DNA of 64,000 nt from Myxococcus eversor. Its GTDB lineage: Bacteria; Myxococcota; Myxococcia; Myxococcales; Myxococcaceae. Shown piece after piece: positions 57,294 to 64,000 of the stretch. A program made the translations under genes and the position numbers. Below the pieces are notes generated by a model. The model did not search any database. It saw only the letters and a list, made by a program, of their open reading frames with translations, and was not told the DNA's origin. Where the stretch lies: NCBI RefSeq assembly GCF_010894455.1, contig NZ_JAAIXY010000016.1:124001-188000 (forward strand). Reading direction: 5' to 3'. Positions within the stretch are counted from its first letter, which is position 1. Each line of letters starts with the position of its first letter.

Positions 57294-57602
57294 CTAGCCG
57301 GAGATGGAGGTGACCTTCACCTCGGTATACGGCTGGCGATGGCCACGGCGACGGGTCCAGCCCTCCTTCTCCTTGCGGAAGTGGAGGACGCGGCGGTGCT
57401 TGTCCTGCGCGAGCACCTTGCCCACGACGCGAGCGCCGGAGACCGTGGGACGACCCACCTTGGGGCTATCCGTGCCGCCCAACAGCAGGACATCGGTAAA
57501 GGACACCTCGGCTCCGATGTCGCCGGCGATCTTCTCGATCCGGAGGACATCGCCCTCGGCGACGCGGTACTGCTTTCCGCCCGTGCGAATCACTGCGTAC
57601 AT
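57294..57602 (-). CDS. rplU: 50S ribosomal protein L21
   Basis: One hundred and two residues beginning [12 protein letters not shown], the family signature, and ending with the basic [12 protein letters not shown]21 binds 23S rRNA near the base of the subunit. It is the first gene of the operon with rpmA and obgE; its promoter should lie in the 264 bases between it and the divergent lipoprotein gene. Confidence 0.96.
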   Translation of the reverse strand: MYAVIRTGGKQYRVAEGDVLRIEKIAGDIGAEVSFTDVLLLGGTDSPKVGRPTVSGARVVGKVLAQDKHRRVLHFRKEKEGWTRRRGHRQPYTEVKVTSISG

Positions 57603-57866
57603 CGTCTAACCCCTGTCAGCTTCGGGTTGGGTCAACCCGTGGAATCGGCCGCGCATTTCGGACGGACGGACCGCCCTTGTGGCGCAAAGGACGGCCGGAT
57701 TTACGGGAGATGCCCTGGGGAGTCAAGACGGTTGCTGGATCATCTCGTCCGGCAGTCCAGATTGCCCCCGGGAAAGAGCGAACCTACCTGATGGTCCGGC
57801 CAGAGCAAGCCCGGCCGATCAGCGCTCCACCAACAAAACCGTCTGTCCCCCGGGGGGAATTCCACA

Positions 57867-58223
57867 ATGAAGAAATTCATGTTCGGCCTGATGGCCGCCG
57901 TCACCCTTTTGTTCGGCGTCGGCTGCGGCGGCAACGCCTGCGATGACCTGGAAGACGCGAACAAGGCGCTCAACGACAAGGTGGCGGCCTGTGGCGACGA
58001 CACCGGCGGGGACGAGGACGTGTTCAACAAGGGCGTCTGCGAGGACGCGCTGGATGCCTGCTCGGACAGCGACAAGGACCGGCTGAGCGACCTGGCGGAC
58101 TGCATCCAGGACCTGCCGGACTGCCAGGTGGGCAGCGAAGTGGACTGGATCAACCAGTTCAGCGAGTGCTTCAACCGGACCGAGGGCATCAGCGCCTCCT
58201 GCGCCGCGGCCGCTGGCGGGTAG
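57867..58223 (+). CDS. small Cys-rich lipoprotein
   Basis: The 118-residue protein starts M-K-K-F-M-F-G-L-M and has a lipobox F-G-V-G-C at residue 20. Eight further Cys residues, spaced as C-D-D, A-A-C-G, V-C-E-D-A-L-D-A-C, C-I-Q and C-Q-V-G, suggest disulfide pairing in the periplasm. It has a Gly-rich ribosome site. Such small acidic Cys-rich lipoproteins are common in myxobacteria with unknown roles. Confidence 0.78.
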   Translation: MKKFMFGLMAAVTLLFGVGCGGNACDDLEDANKALNDKVAACGDDTGGDEDVFNKGVCEDALDACSDSDKDRLSDLADCIQDLPDCQVGSEVDWINQFSECFNRTEGISASCAAAAGG

Positions 58224-58261
58224 TCACCCACCTCTTCCGCTTCACCGGGCCCGGCTTTCCC

Positions 58262-61189
58262 TCAGGAAGGTCGGGCCCTGTCGCTGGTGCGCTCCGTGGC
58301 GCCGCGAGCATCCAGGGCCCGGCGGACGGTGCGGTAGCGGTGGTGGAGGCTCGACTCCAGCGGGTCCAGCGCCAGGCCCCGCTCGTAGGTCTCCAGGGCA
58401 CGCATCAGTTGCCCTTCCCGCTCCAGCGCGGAGCCGGAGAGATAGTGCACACGCGCCATCCCCGCGGACTGGGGCCTGCGCGCGAGGAACTCCCGCCGGA
58501 GCGAATCGAGCTGCTCCGACGTCAGCCCTGCCTCCAGGCACCGGGCCACGCCTCGGTGGTTGCCCCGCCAGGCGTCGTACAGCGCCCGCTGCGTCACCGT
58601 GCCCAGGACCTCTCCGGCCTCGTGCAGCCGGCCGAGCACGGAGTCGAGCAGGAGGCACTGCGAGGAAGACAGGGGTCGCTGGCGCAGCGATTCCAGCGTG
58701 CCACGGGCCTCGCGGGTGCGGGCACGCAAGGCGGTCATGTCCAGGTCGGGAGGCACGGCGAGCACCGCGTAGTAGTCACCCGACAGCCGCGTCCGATAGG
58801 CCTCCAACACATGGGCGGCTTCCGCGTCGTCCGCCATGGGCACGAGCGGCGGAGGACGGCGACCCGGGCCCGCGCGAAGGAGCGCGTCCACGGAGGCCTT
58901 GAGCGCCAGGGTGGCCTCGACGAACTGGACGCCGAAGCCGGTGGCCATGCCCCAGACCCGGGCCTGCTCTTCCGGCACGTGGCGAACGACCTCGCAGACG
59001 ACGGAGTGAGGACCAGAGTCCAGCTCCAGCACCATGGGAAGGCGCGCGAAGAGCGGCGGGAGCAACCCCTCGCTGCGAAGGAACAGCCCGCCGCGCGACA
59101 GGTCCGAGCCCGTCAGCCACACCGGAGTCTCTCCGGGACGCAACACCACGCGCACCGGAAGCTCCACCGTGGGCGGCCTCGCGGAGGGCAGCCCATCACC
59201 GAAGGGAGCACCCACGCGCGCGACGGCGTCACGGCTCGGGTTCGCCGTTGTCGCGGGAGGAGTCCCCCGTCCGACGGGCGCACCCGGAACACCTTCATGC
59301 CTCATGTTCGCCACAGGCGCGGGAGGAGTTCCCCGGCCAATGGGCAGGGCCTGCGCATCCTCGCGACTCGCGCTCACCACAGGCGCCGCCAGAGGCCCCC
59401 GACAAATGGGCAGGGCCGGAGCATCTTCGCGACTCGCGCTCACCACCAGCACGGGCGGGGGCCGTCGACCCGCATGCACGCCTGGAACACCTTCACGACT
59501 CGCGACGCCCACTGGCGCAGGCGGAGTCCCTCGGCCCATCGGAGCACCCGCGCGATTCGCGACCCCCATCGGCGCAGGCGGAGTCCCTCGACCAATGGGC
59601 ACTCCTGGAACACCTTCACGACTCTCGTCAAGCAGTGGCGCGGGCGGAGTTCCTCGGCCGACGGGCATGCTCGGAAAGCCTTCTCGACCCGCGTTCATCA
59701 CCGGCGCGGGCGGAGTCCCTCGGCCGATGGGCACACCCGGAACGCCTTCTCGACCCGCGTTCATCACCGGCGCGGGCGGAGTCCCTCGGCCGATGGGCGC
59801 GCCCGGAACACCTTCTCGACCCGCGTTCACCATCGGCGCGGGTGGAGTCCCTCGTCCAGCGGATGCAACTGGAGCCCCCTCACGACTCGCGACGCCCACC
59901 GGTCCAGCAGGAGGCCCCCGGCCAACGGGCACACCCTCACGACTCACGACTCCCATCAGGCCTGGAGGAGGCCCCCGGCCAACAGGCACACCTTCTCGAC
60001 TCGCGATACCCACGGGCATGAGCATCGGAGGCGCCAGTGGCTGCGCAGCCTCCAGAGCATTCCGAGGAGGCGATGCGGCCCATCCCGGAGCCACGGGGCG
60101 TGGCGCCGGAGACCAGGGCGCGATGAGGTCCTCCGCCACCATGACTTCCGGAGCCACCACCGGAGGCACGGTCCGCACAGGCACGGGAGGACGCGCCGGC
60201 TTCGTCCGCGCACGCGCCTCTTCCGCCAGCGCCCCCTCCAAGGCCGCGCGCAGGACGGCCGCCGTCGCGTACCGCTCCTCGGGAGCCTTGGCCAGGGTCC
60301 GCAGGATGACCCGCTCCAGCGCCACGGGCACCGCTGCGTGCACCGAGCGAGGCGGAGGCGGCGCCCGCATCTGATGGGCCACGAGCTGCGCCGTCAGCCC
60401 CTCGTCCCCGAAGGGCAGGCGCCCGGTGACGAGCTGATACGCGATGACCCCCAGCGCATACAGGTCCGCGCGTCCATCCACGCGGCGACTCAGCGACTGC
60501 TCTGGCGCCATGTACTCGGGCGTGCCCACGATGATGCCGGCGTGGGTCTGCGGCATGCTCGCGTCCGCCAGCTTCGCGATGCCGAAGTCGAGCACCTTCA
60601 CGAAAGGCGTGCCCCGCCCGCGCCGTACCAGGAACACGTTGTCCGGCTTGAGGTCGCGGTGGACGATTCCACTCAAGTGCGCGGCCTGGAGCGCGTCGCA
60701 CACCTGCGAGAGCACGGACACCACCGCGGGCGCGGGCAGCGGCGTCCCCACCCATGCGGACAGCGGCGCGCCGTCCAGGTACTCCATGATGAGGTACGGC
60801 CGGGGCGGCCCCGCGTTCAGGTCGAAGATGCTGACGATGTTCTCGTGGCCAATGACATTGACGGCCCGAGCCTCCGCGTGAAAGCGCTGCACCAGCTCCG
60901 GGTACATGGCCAGGTGCTCGTGCAGGACCTTCACCGCCACCCGACTGCCGATGGACACGTGCTCGCCCAGGTACACCGTGCCCATGCCGCCGCGCCCCAA
61001 CCGGCGCACCAGTCGGAAGCTTCCCAGGCGGGCACCTACCAGGGGGTCTGAGTCCTCGCTCGCCACGGGGCACCTCGGCCTGGGCGCCGGCCCCTCACCT
61101 TCCGCGCGAACCAGCGTCGAGCAAGACGTCGCCGACCCATGTCGCTGGCCGCACGCCTCGCACGCATCACCGCTGCTCACCTCGGCCAT
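58262..61189 (-). CDS. Ser/Thr protein kinase with repeat linker, PilZ domain and J-like/TPR end
   Basis: From M-A-E-V-S-S-G the protein is 975 residues. It begins with a C-E-A-C zinc-like motif, then a Hanks kinase from residue 57 with L-G-R-G-G-M-G-T-V-Y, H-R-D-L-K-P-D-N-V and D-F-G-I-A-K. A long linker holds about 20-residue repeats reading R-E-G-V-P-G-x-P-I-G-R-G-T-P-P-A-P. A PilZ domain follows near 672-775, with R-V-V-L-R and D-L-S-R-G-G-L, the c-di-GMP-binding signature R-x3-R...D-x-S-x2-G. The last 170 residues resemble a DnaJ-like segment (D-Y-Y-A-V-L-A-V) and TPR. It probably links second-messenger level to phosphorylation. Confidence 0.9.
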   Translation of the reverse strand: MAEVSSGDACEACGQRHGSATSCSTLVRAEGEGPAPRPRCPVASEDSDPLVGARLGSFRLVRRLGRGGMGTVYLGEHVSIGSRVAVKVLHEHLAMYPELVQRFHAEARAVNVIGHENIVSIFDLNAGPPRPYLIMEYLDGAPLSAWVGTPLPAPAVVSVLSQVCDALQAAHLSGIVHRDLKPDNVFLVRRGRGTPFVKVLDFGIAKLADASMPQTHAGIIVGTPEYMAPEQSLSRRVDGRADLYALGVIAYQLVTGRLPFGDEGLTAQLVAHQMRAPPPPRSVHAAVPVALERVILRTLAKAPEERYATAAVLRAALEGALAEEARARTKPARPPVPVRTVPPVVAPEVMVAEDLIAPWSPAPRPVAPGWAASPPRNALEAAQPLAPPMLMPVGIASREGVPVGRGPPPGLMGVVSREGVPVGRGPPAGPVGVASREGAPVASAGRGTPPAPMVNAGREGVPGAPIGRGTPPAPVMNAGREGVPGVPIGRGTPPAPVMNAGREGFPSMPVGRGTPPAPLLDESREGVPGVPIGRGTPPAPMGVANRAGAPMGRGTPPAPVGVASREGVPGVHAGRRPPPVLVVSASREDAPALPICRGPLAAPVVSASREDAQALPIGRGTPPAPVANMRHEGVPGAPVGRGTPPATTANPSRDAVARVGAPFGDGLPSARPPTVELPVRVVLRPGETPVWLTGSDLSRGGLFLRSEGLLPPLFARLPMVLELDSGPHSVVCEVVRHVPEEQARVWGMATGFGVQFVEATLALKASVDALLRAGPGRRPPPLVPMADDAEAAHVLEAYRTRLSGDYYAVLAVPPDLDMTALRARTREARGTLESLRQRPLSSSQCLLLDSVLGRLHEAGEVLGTVTQRALYDAWRGNHRGVARCLEAGLTSEQLDSLRREFLARRPQSAGMARVHYLSGSALEREGQLMRALETYERGLALDPLESSLHHRYRTVRRALDARGATERTSDRARPS
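59250..60010 (-). repeat. tandem repeats of about 57 bp coding the kinase linker
   Basis: Units of about 19 codons repeat with high identity, giving G-R-G-T-P-P-A-P and R-E-G-V-P motifs. Copy number is likely variable between strains. Confidence 0.8.
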
Positions 61190-61367
61190 GCCAGTCCCCC
61201 AGGCCTGCCCAGCTAATCTGGACATTCCCGTCCCATGCTGACCACTGGCGCCCCGCGAGGATGTCGGCTGGTGGGACGCAAGCCAGCGCCGCGGTACATG
61301 AAGACGGTCCACCGGCCGACGCTGTCGCTGCCGACAATCCATCACGCTCGATTAAGGTGCGCGGCCC

Positions 61368-62330
61368 ATGTCCGGAACCTCACGCCGCATCCCTCTCCTC
61401 GACCTGTCCCACTACCGAAGCGGCACACCCACCGAGCGCGCTCGTTTCGTCCAAATCTTCGGTGAGGGACTGAGGGAGTTCGGCTTCGTCTCCATCGTCG
61501 GCCATGGCATCGACGACGCGCTCATCCGTCGCACCTACTCTGACGTGGAGCGACTGTTCCAGCTCCCCGAGGACGTGAAGACGCGCTACGCGGTGCCGGA
61601 GCTGGCGGGCCAGCGCGGCTACACCGGCTTCGGCAAGGAGCACGCGAAGGACCGCAAGGTGGGGGACTTGAAGGAGTTCTGGCACGTGGGCCGCGAGCTT
61701 CCGGCCGGCCACCCGTACCTGAAGGACTACGGCGCCAACGTGTGGCCTGGAGAAGTGCCCTCCTTCCGGGAGAACACCCTGTCGCTCTTCCGCGAGCTGG
61801 ATGGCGCCGCCGGCGTCATGCTCCAGGCCCTGGCGGAGTTCTTCGGCGTGGCGCGCACGACGTTCAGTGACATGGCCACGGATGGCAACTCGGTGCTGCG
61901 CCTCATCCACTATCCGCCGCTGCGCGAGCGCTTCATCCCCGGGGGCGTCCGCGCCGCCGAGCACGAGGACATCAACCTCATCACCCTGCTGTGCGAGGGC
62001 ACCGCGTCCGGTCTGGAGCTGCTCACGCGCGACGGCGAGTGGCTGCCGGTGGACACGCTGCGCGGGCAGATTGTCGTGGACTCCGGCGACATGCTCAGCC
62101 GCGTGACGAACGAGGTCATCCCCGCCACCACGCACCGGGTGGTGAATCCGAAGAGCGCGGACGAGGACACCGTCCGCTACTCGCTGCCCTTCTTCGTGCA
62201 CCCCTATTCGGACTGCGTGCTCAAGCCGCTGCCCTGCACCGAGACGCCGGACAACCCAGCCCGGCACGCGCCCATCACCGCAGGCGCCTTCCTGCAGCAG
62301 CGTCTGCGGGAGAACGGACTGTTGAAGTAG
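61368..62330 (+). CDS. 2-oxoglutarate/Fe(II)-dependent oxygenase, isopenicillin-N-synthase family
   Basis: The 320-residue protein has an N-terminal domain I-P-L-L-D-L-S, then G-F-V-S-I-V-G-H-G-I-D, and the Fe(II) triad. His and Asp are in A-E-H-E-D-I-N-L-I-T near 203-205 and the distal His in T-T-H-R-V-V-N-P near 258. The 2OG-binding Arg and Ser lie in R-Y-S-L-P-F-F. Members hydroxylate, desaturate or cyclise small molecules. The gene ends 62 bases before a nitrilase-fold gene, so they may act together. Confidence 0.9.
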   Translation: MSGTSRRIPLLDLSHYRSGTPTERARFVQIFGEGLREFGFVSIVGHGIDDALIRRTYSDVERLFQLPEDVKTRYAVPELAGQRGYTGFGKEHAKDRKVGDLKEFWHVGRELPAGHPYLKDYGANVWPGEVPSFRENTLSLFRELDGAAGVMLQALAEFFGVARTTFSDMATDGNSVLRLIHYPPLRERFIPGGVRAAEHEDINLITLLCEGTASGLELLTRDGEWLPVDTLRGQIVVDSGDMLSRVTNEVIPATTHRVVNPKSADEDTVRYSLPFFVHPYSDCVLKPLPCTETPDNPARHAPITAGAFLQQRLRENGLLK

Positions 62331-62392
62331 GCACACGCTTCTGCCCGGTGGACGGCGCAAGCTCGCGCCCCACCGGATGCCCCGGCCTTTTC

Positions 62393-63457
62393 GTGAACGA
62401 CGCCCTGCCTCCCACCCACGTCGAGCTGTTCGCCCTCCAGCCTCGTGTCTCGCTGGAGGACTACGCGTCCCCCGCATCGTTCACCGCGAAGCACCGCGCG
62501 CTCGCGGCGAGAGTCGATGCGCTGCGTGCACGCGATACATCCGGGCGACCCCTCCACCCCGCCCTCGCGGTGTGGCCGGAGCTGGTGGGCGCGCCCCTGG
62601 CGATGATGGGTCACCTGCCTCGGGTTCAACGCCACACGACGACCCGAGGCGCCATGCGCCGCGTGGCCCTGGCCGAGTGGGCCCCCATGTGGCGAGCCTG
62701 GAGAACGCTCCAGCCGCCGACGCGGGAAGAGTGCCTCTACGCCGCGCTCGCCTCCCGCGTGCATCGAGTGGTGCACGAGACCTTCTCCGGCATCGCCCGG
62801 GACTTCCGCCTGTGGGTGGTGGCGGGCAGCGCGTTGCTTCCTGACAACCGACGAGGACTCGGCACCCCGGACTTCGAGCCCCGAGGCGCGCGCACGTACA
62901 ACACCAGTCACACCTTCGACCCCGAGGGTCATTGCGTGGCGGTGACGCGCAAGGTGAACCTGGTGCCCGGCCGCGAGGACGTGCTGCACCTGAGTCCCGG
63001 ACGTCCCGAGGACATGACGGTGCTCGCCACGCCCTTCGGCCGACTGGGAACGCTGCTGGGCTACGACGCCTTCCGAAAGCCCCACACCGCGAAGGAGCCC
63101 TGGTTCGTGCCCTGCGCGCAGTACCTGGACGCCTTGGGGGCGGACATCCTCGCCCACCCGTCCGCCAACCCGTGGCCGTGGGACTCACCGTGGCCCTTCG
63201 AGTCGGCGGGAGGCAACCCGCGCACGGGAAGCCAGCACTGGTTCGACGAGGGCATTCCCTCCCAACTCTCCACGTTCCGCCGGGTCCGCTACACCGTGAC
63301 GGCCCAGCTCGTGGGAGACCTGCTCGACAACCACTTCGAGGCGCCCTCGCTCATCCTGGAGCGCACGGACGCCGCGCAACCACGGGTGCTCGCCTGCTCG
63401 GAGAACCCGCGGGACGAGGACGTGCTCCACGTCACCGTGCCCGCGTGCACCCCGTAA
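62393..63457 (+). CDS. nitrilase-fold (carbon-nitrogen hydrolase) protein lacking the catalytic Cys
   Basis: A GTG start is preferred because the ORF runs without a closer ATG; this gives 354 residues. The nitrilase fold is suggested by T-R-K-V-N-L-V-P-G-R-E with the expected Lys, and by G-T-L-L-G-Y-D-A-F in the position of G-x-x-I-C-Y-D. There the catalytic Cys is Gly, so classical amide hydrolysis seems impossible. It may be a binding or altered member. It follows the 2OG oxygenase by 62 bases. Confidence 0.72.
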   Translation: MNDALPPTHVELFALQPRVSLEDYASPASFTAKHRALAARVDALRARDTSGRPLHPALAVWPELVGAPLAMMGHLPRVQRHTTTRGAMRRVALAEWAPMWRAWRTLQPPTREECLYAALASRVHRVVHETFSGIARDFRLWVVAGSALLPDNRRGLGTPDFEPRGARTYNTSHTFDPEGHCVAVTRKVNLVPGREDVLHLSPGRPEDMTVLATPFGRLGTLLGYDAFRKPHTAKEPWFVPCAQYLDALGADILAHPSANPWPWDSPWPFESAGGNPRTGSQHWFDEGIPSQLSTFRRVRYTVTAQLVGDLLDNHFEAPSLILERTDAAQPRVLACSENPRDEDVLHVTVPACTP

Positions 63458-63458
63458 A

Positions 63459-64000
63459 TCAGTCGCCGAGCTTCTTCTTGAGCAGCTCGTTGACGAGCGC
63501 GGGGTTGCCCTTGCCCTTCATGGCCCGCATCACCTGGCCCACGAAAAAGCCGAACACCTGCTTCTTGCCCGCGCGGTACTTCTCAATCTCGCCCGCGTTC
63601 TTCGCGAGGATGTCGTCCACCACGGCTTCAATCGCGCCCGTGTCGCTCACCTGGGCGAGGCCCTTCTCCGCGATGATGTCCGGGGCCGAGCGGCCCGTGC
63701 GGAACATCTCCGCCAGCACGTCCTTGCCCGCGTTCGCGGACACCGTGCCCTGGTCCACGGCGCCCAGGAGCTCCGCCAACTGCGCGGGCGTGAAGCGCAC
63801 CGAGGTCACCGTCGAGCCCTCTTCCTTCAAGAGCCGCAGCAGCTCTCCGAGGAACCAGTTGGCGAGCTTCTTCGCGTCCGGGTAGCGCTCGGCGCACGCC
63901 TCGAAGAAGTCCGCGAGCGGGCGCTCCGCGGTGAGGATGCGCGCGTCATACACGGGCAGGCCATACTGACTCACGAAGCGCTGGAGCTTCGCGCGCGGCA
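63459..64000 (-). CDS. gatB: aspartyl/glutamyl-tRNA amidotransferase subunit B, C-terminal part (cut by window edge)
   Basis: The frame is open to the right edge, so the N-terminal part is missing; at least 180 residues remain. It has the GatB tail: L-Q-R-F then Y-G-L-P-V-Y-D-A-R-I-L-T, W-F-L-G-E-L-L, and the C-terminal helical YqeY-like domain ending G-N-P-A-L-V-N-E-L-L-K-K-K. GatB carries the kinase and transamidase channel of the enzyme that converts Glu-tRNA(Gln) or Asp-tRNA(Asn) to the correct amide form. It is convergent with the nitrilase-fold gene. Confidence 0.94.
   Translation of the reverse strand, partial: PRAKLQRFVSQYGLPVYDARILTAERPLADFFEACAERYPDAKKLANWFLGELLRLLKEEGSTVTSVRFTPAQLAELLGAVDQGTVSANAGKDVLAEMFRTGRSAPDIIAEKGLAQVSDTGAIEAVVDDILAKNAGEIEKYRAGKKQVFGFFVGQVMRAMKGKGNPALVNELLKKKLGD

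Overview
The window is GC-rich DNA (roughly 70% G+C by eye) from what looks like a myxobacterium of the Myxococcus/Corallococcus type. The signs are strong G/C preference at third codon positions, many lipoproteins with short lipoboxes, two very large Ser/Thr kinases with Pro/Ala-rich linkers, a CARDB-repeat lipoprotein, ECF sigma/anti-sigma pairs, and an RNase J gene. Most of it is ordinary chromosome. The left edge cuts glgC and the right edge cuts gatB.

Layout. 1-13.5 kb: end of glgC, a GNAT acetyltransferase, a small membrane protein, an RtcB-type RNA ligase, a degenerate SDR, adenosine deaminase, a beta-propeller lipoprotein, a PcrA/UvrD helicase, a thioesterase, and two sigma/anti-sigma systems. 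14.5-18.9 kb: an RNA-centred island with two Y RNAs flanking a PPP-type phosphatase gene, then an operon of a TROVE/vWA (Ro60/Rsr-like) protein, a protein of unknown family, and a JAB/JAMM isopeptidase-like protein. A third Y RNA lies at 6.7 kb. 19-28 kb: DUF2267 protein, GMC oxidoreductase, endonuclease V, several exported proteins, and a proteinase K-like subtilase.

28.3-36.1 kb: a second RNA-centred island. It holds a small beta-grasp-like protein, a ThiF/E1-like enzyme, a nucleoside-hydrolase-like enzyme, a 52-residue ORF followed by a hairpin terminator, 18 tRNA-like genes, an HNH nuclease, three class II serine tRNAs, and a very unusual fusion of a ClpA/B-like double AAA+ unfoldase to an RF2-like release factor whose GGQ motif is gone. 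36-64 kb is mostly core genes: CARDB lipoprotein, polysaccharide deacetylase, kinase, rnj, yajQ, rimO, lolA, trmH, obgE-rpmA-rplU, a PilZ-containing kinase, a 2OG oxygenase, a nitrilase-fold protein and gatB.

How the unusual parts may fit together (inference). Each of the three Y RNAs folds on paper as a tRNA permuted at the variable loop: a long closing stem, then T-arm, a closed acceptor-like hairpin, D-arm and an anticodon-like arm. Together with the TROVE protein, RtcB ligase, PPP phosphatase, tRNA array, HNH nuclease and Clp-RF2 fusion they look like a system that senses tRNA or ribosome damage, replaces tRNAs and clears stalled ribosomes. A Ubl/E1/JAB conjugation module may be attached. 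The 52-residue ORF in front of the array uses all 20 amino acids, which would suit a leader that senses loss of any charged tRNA.
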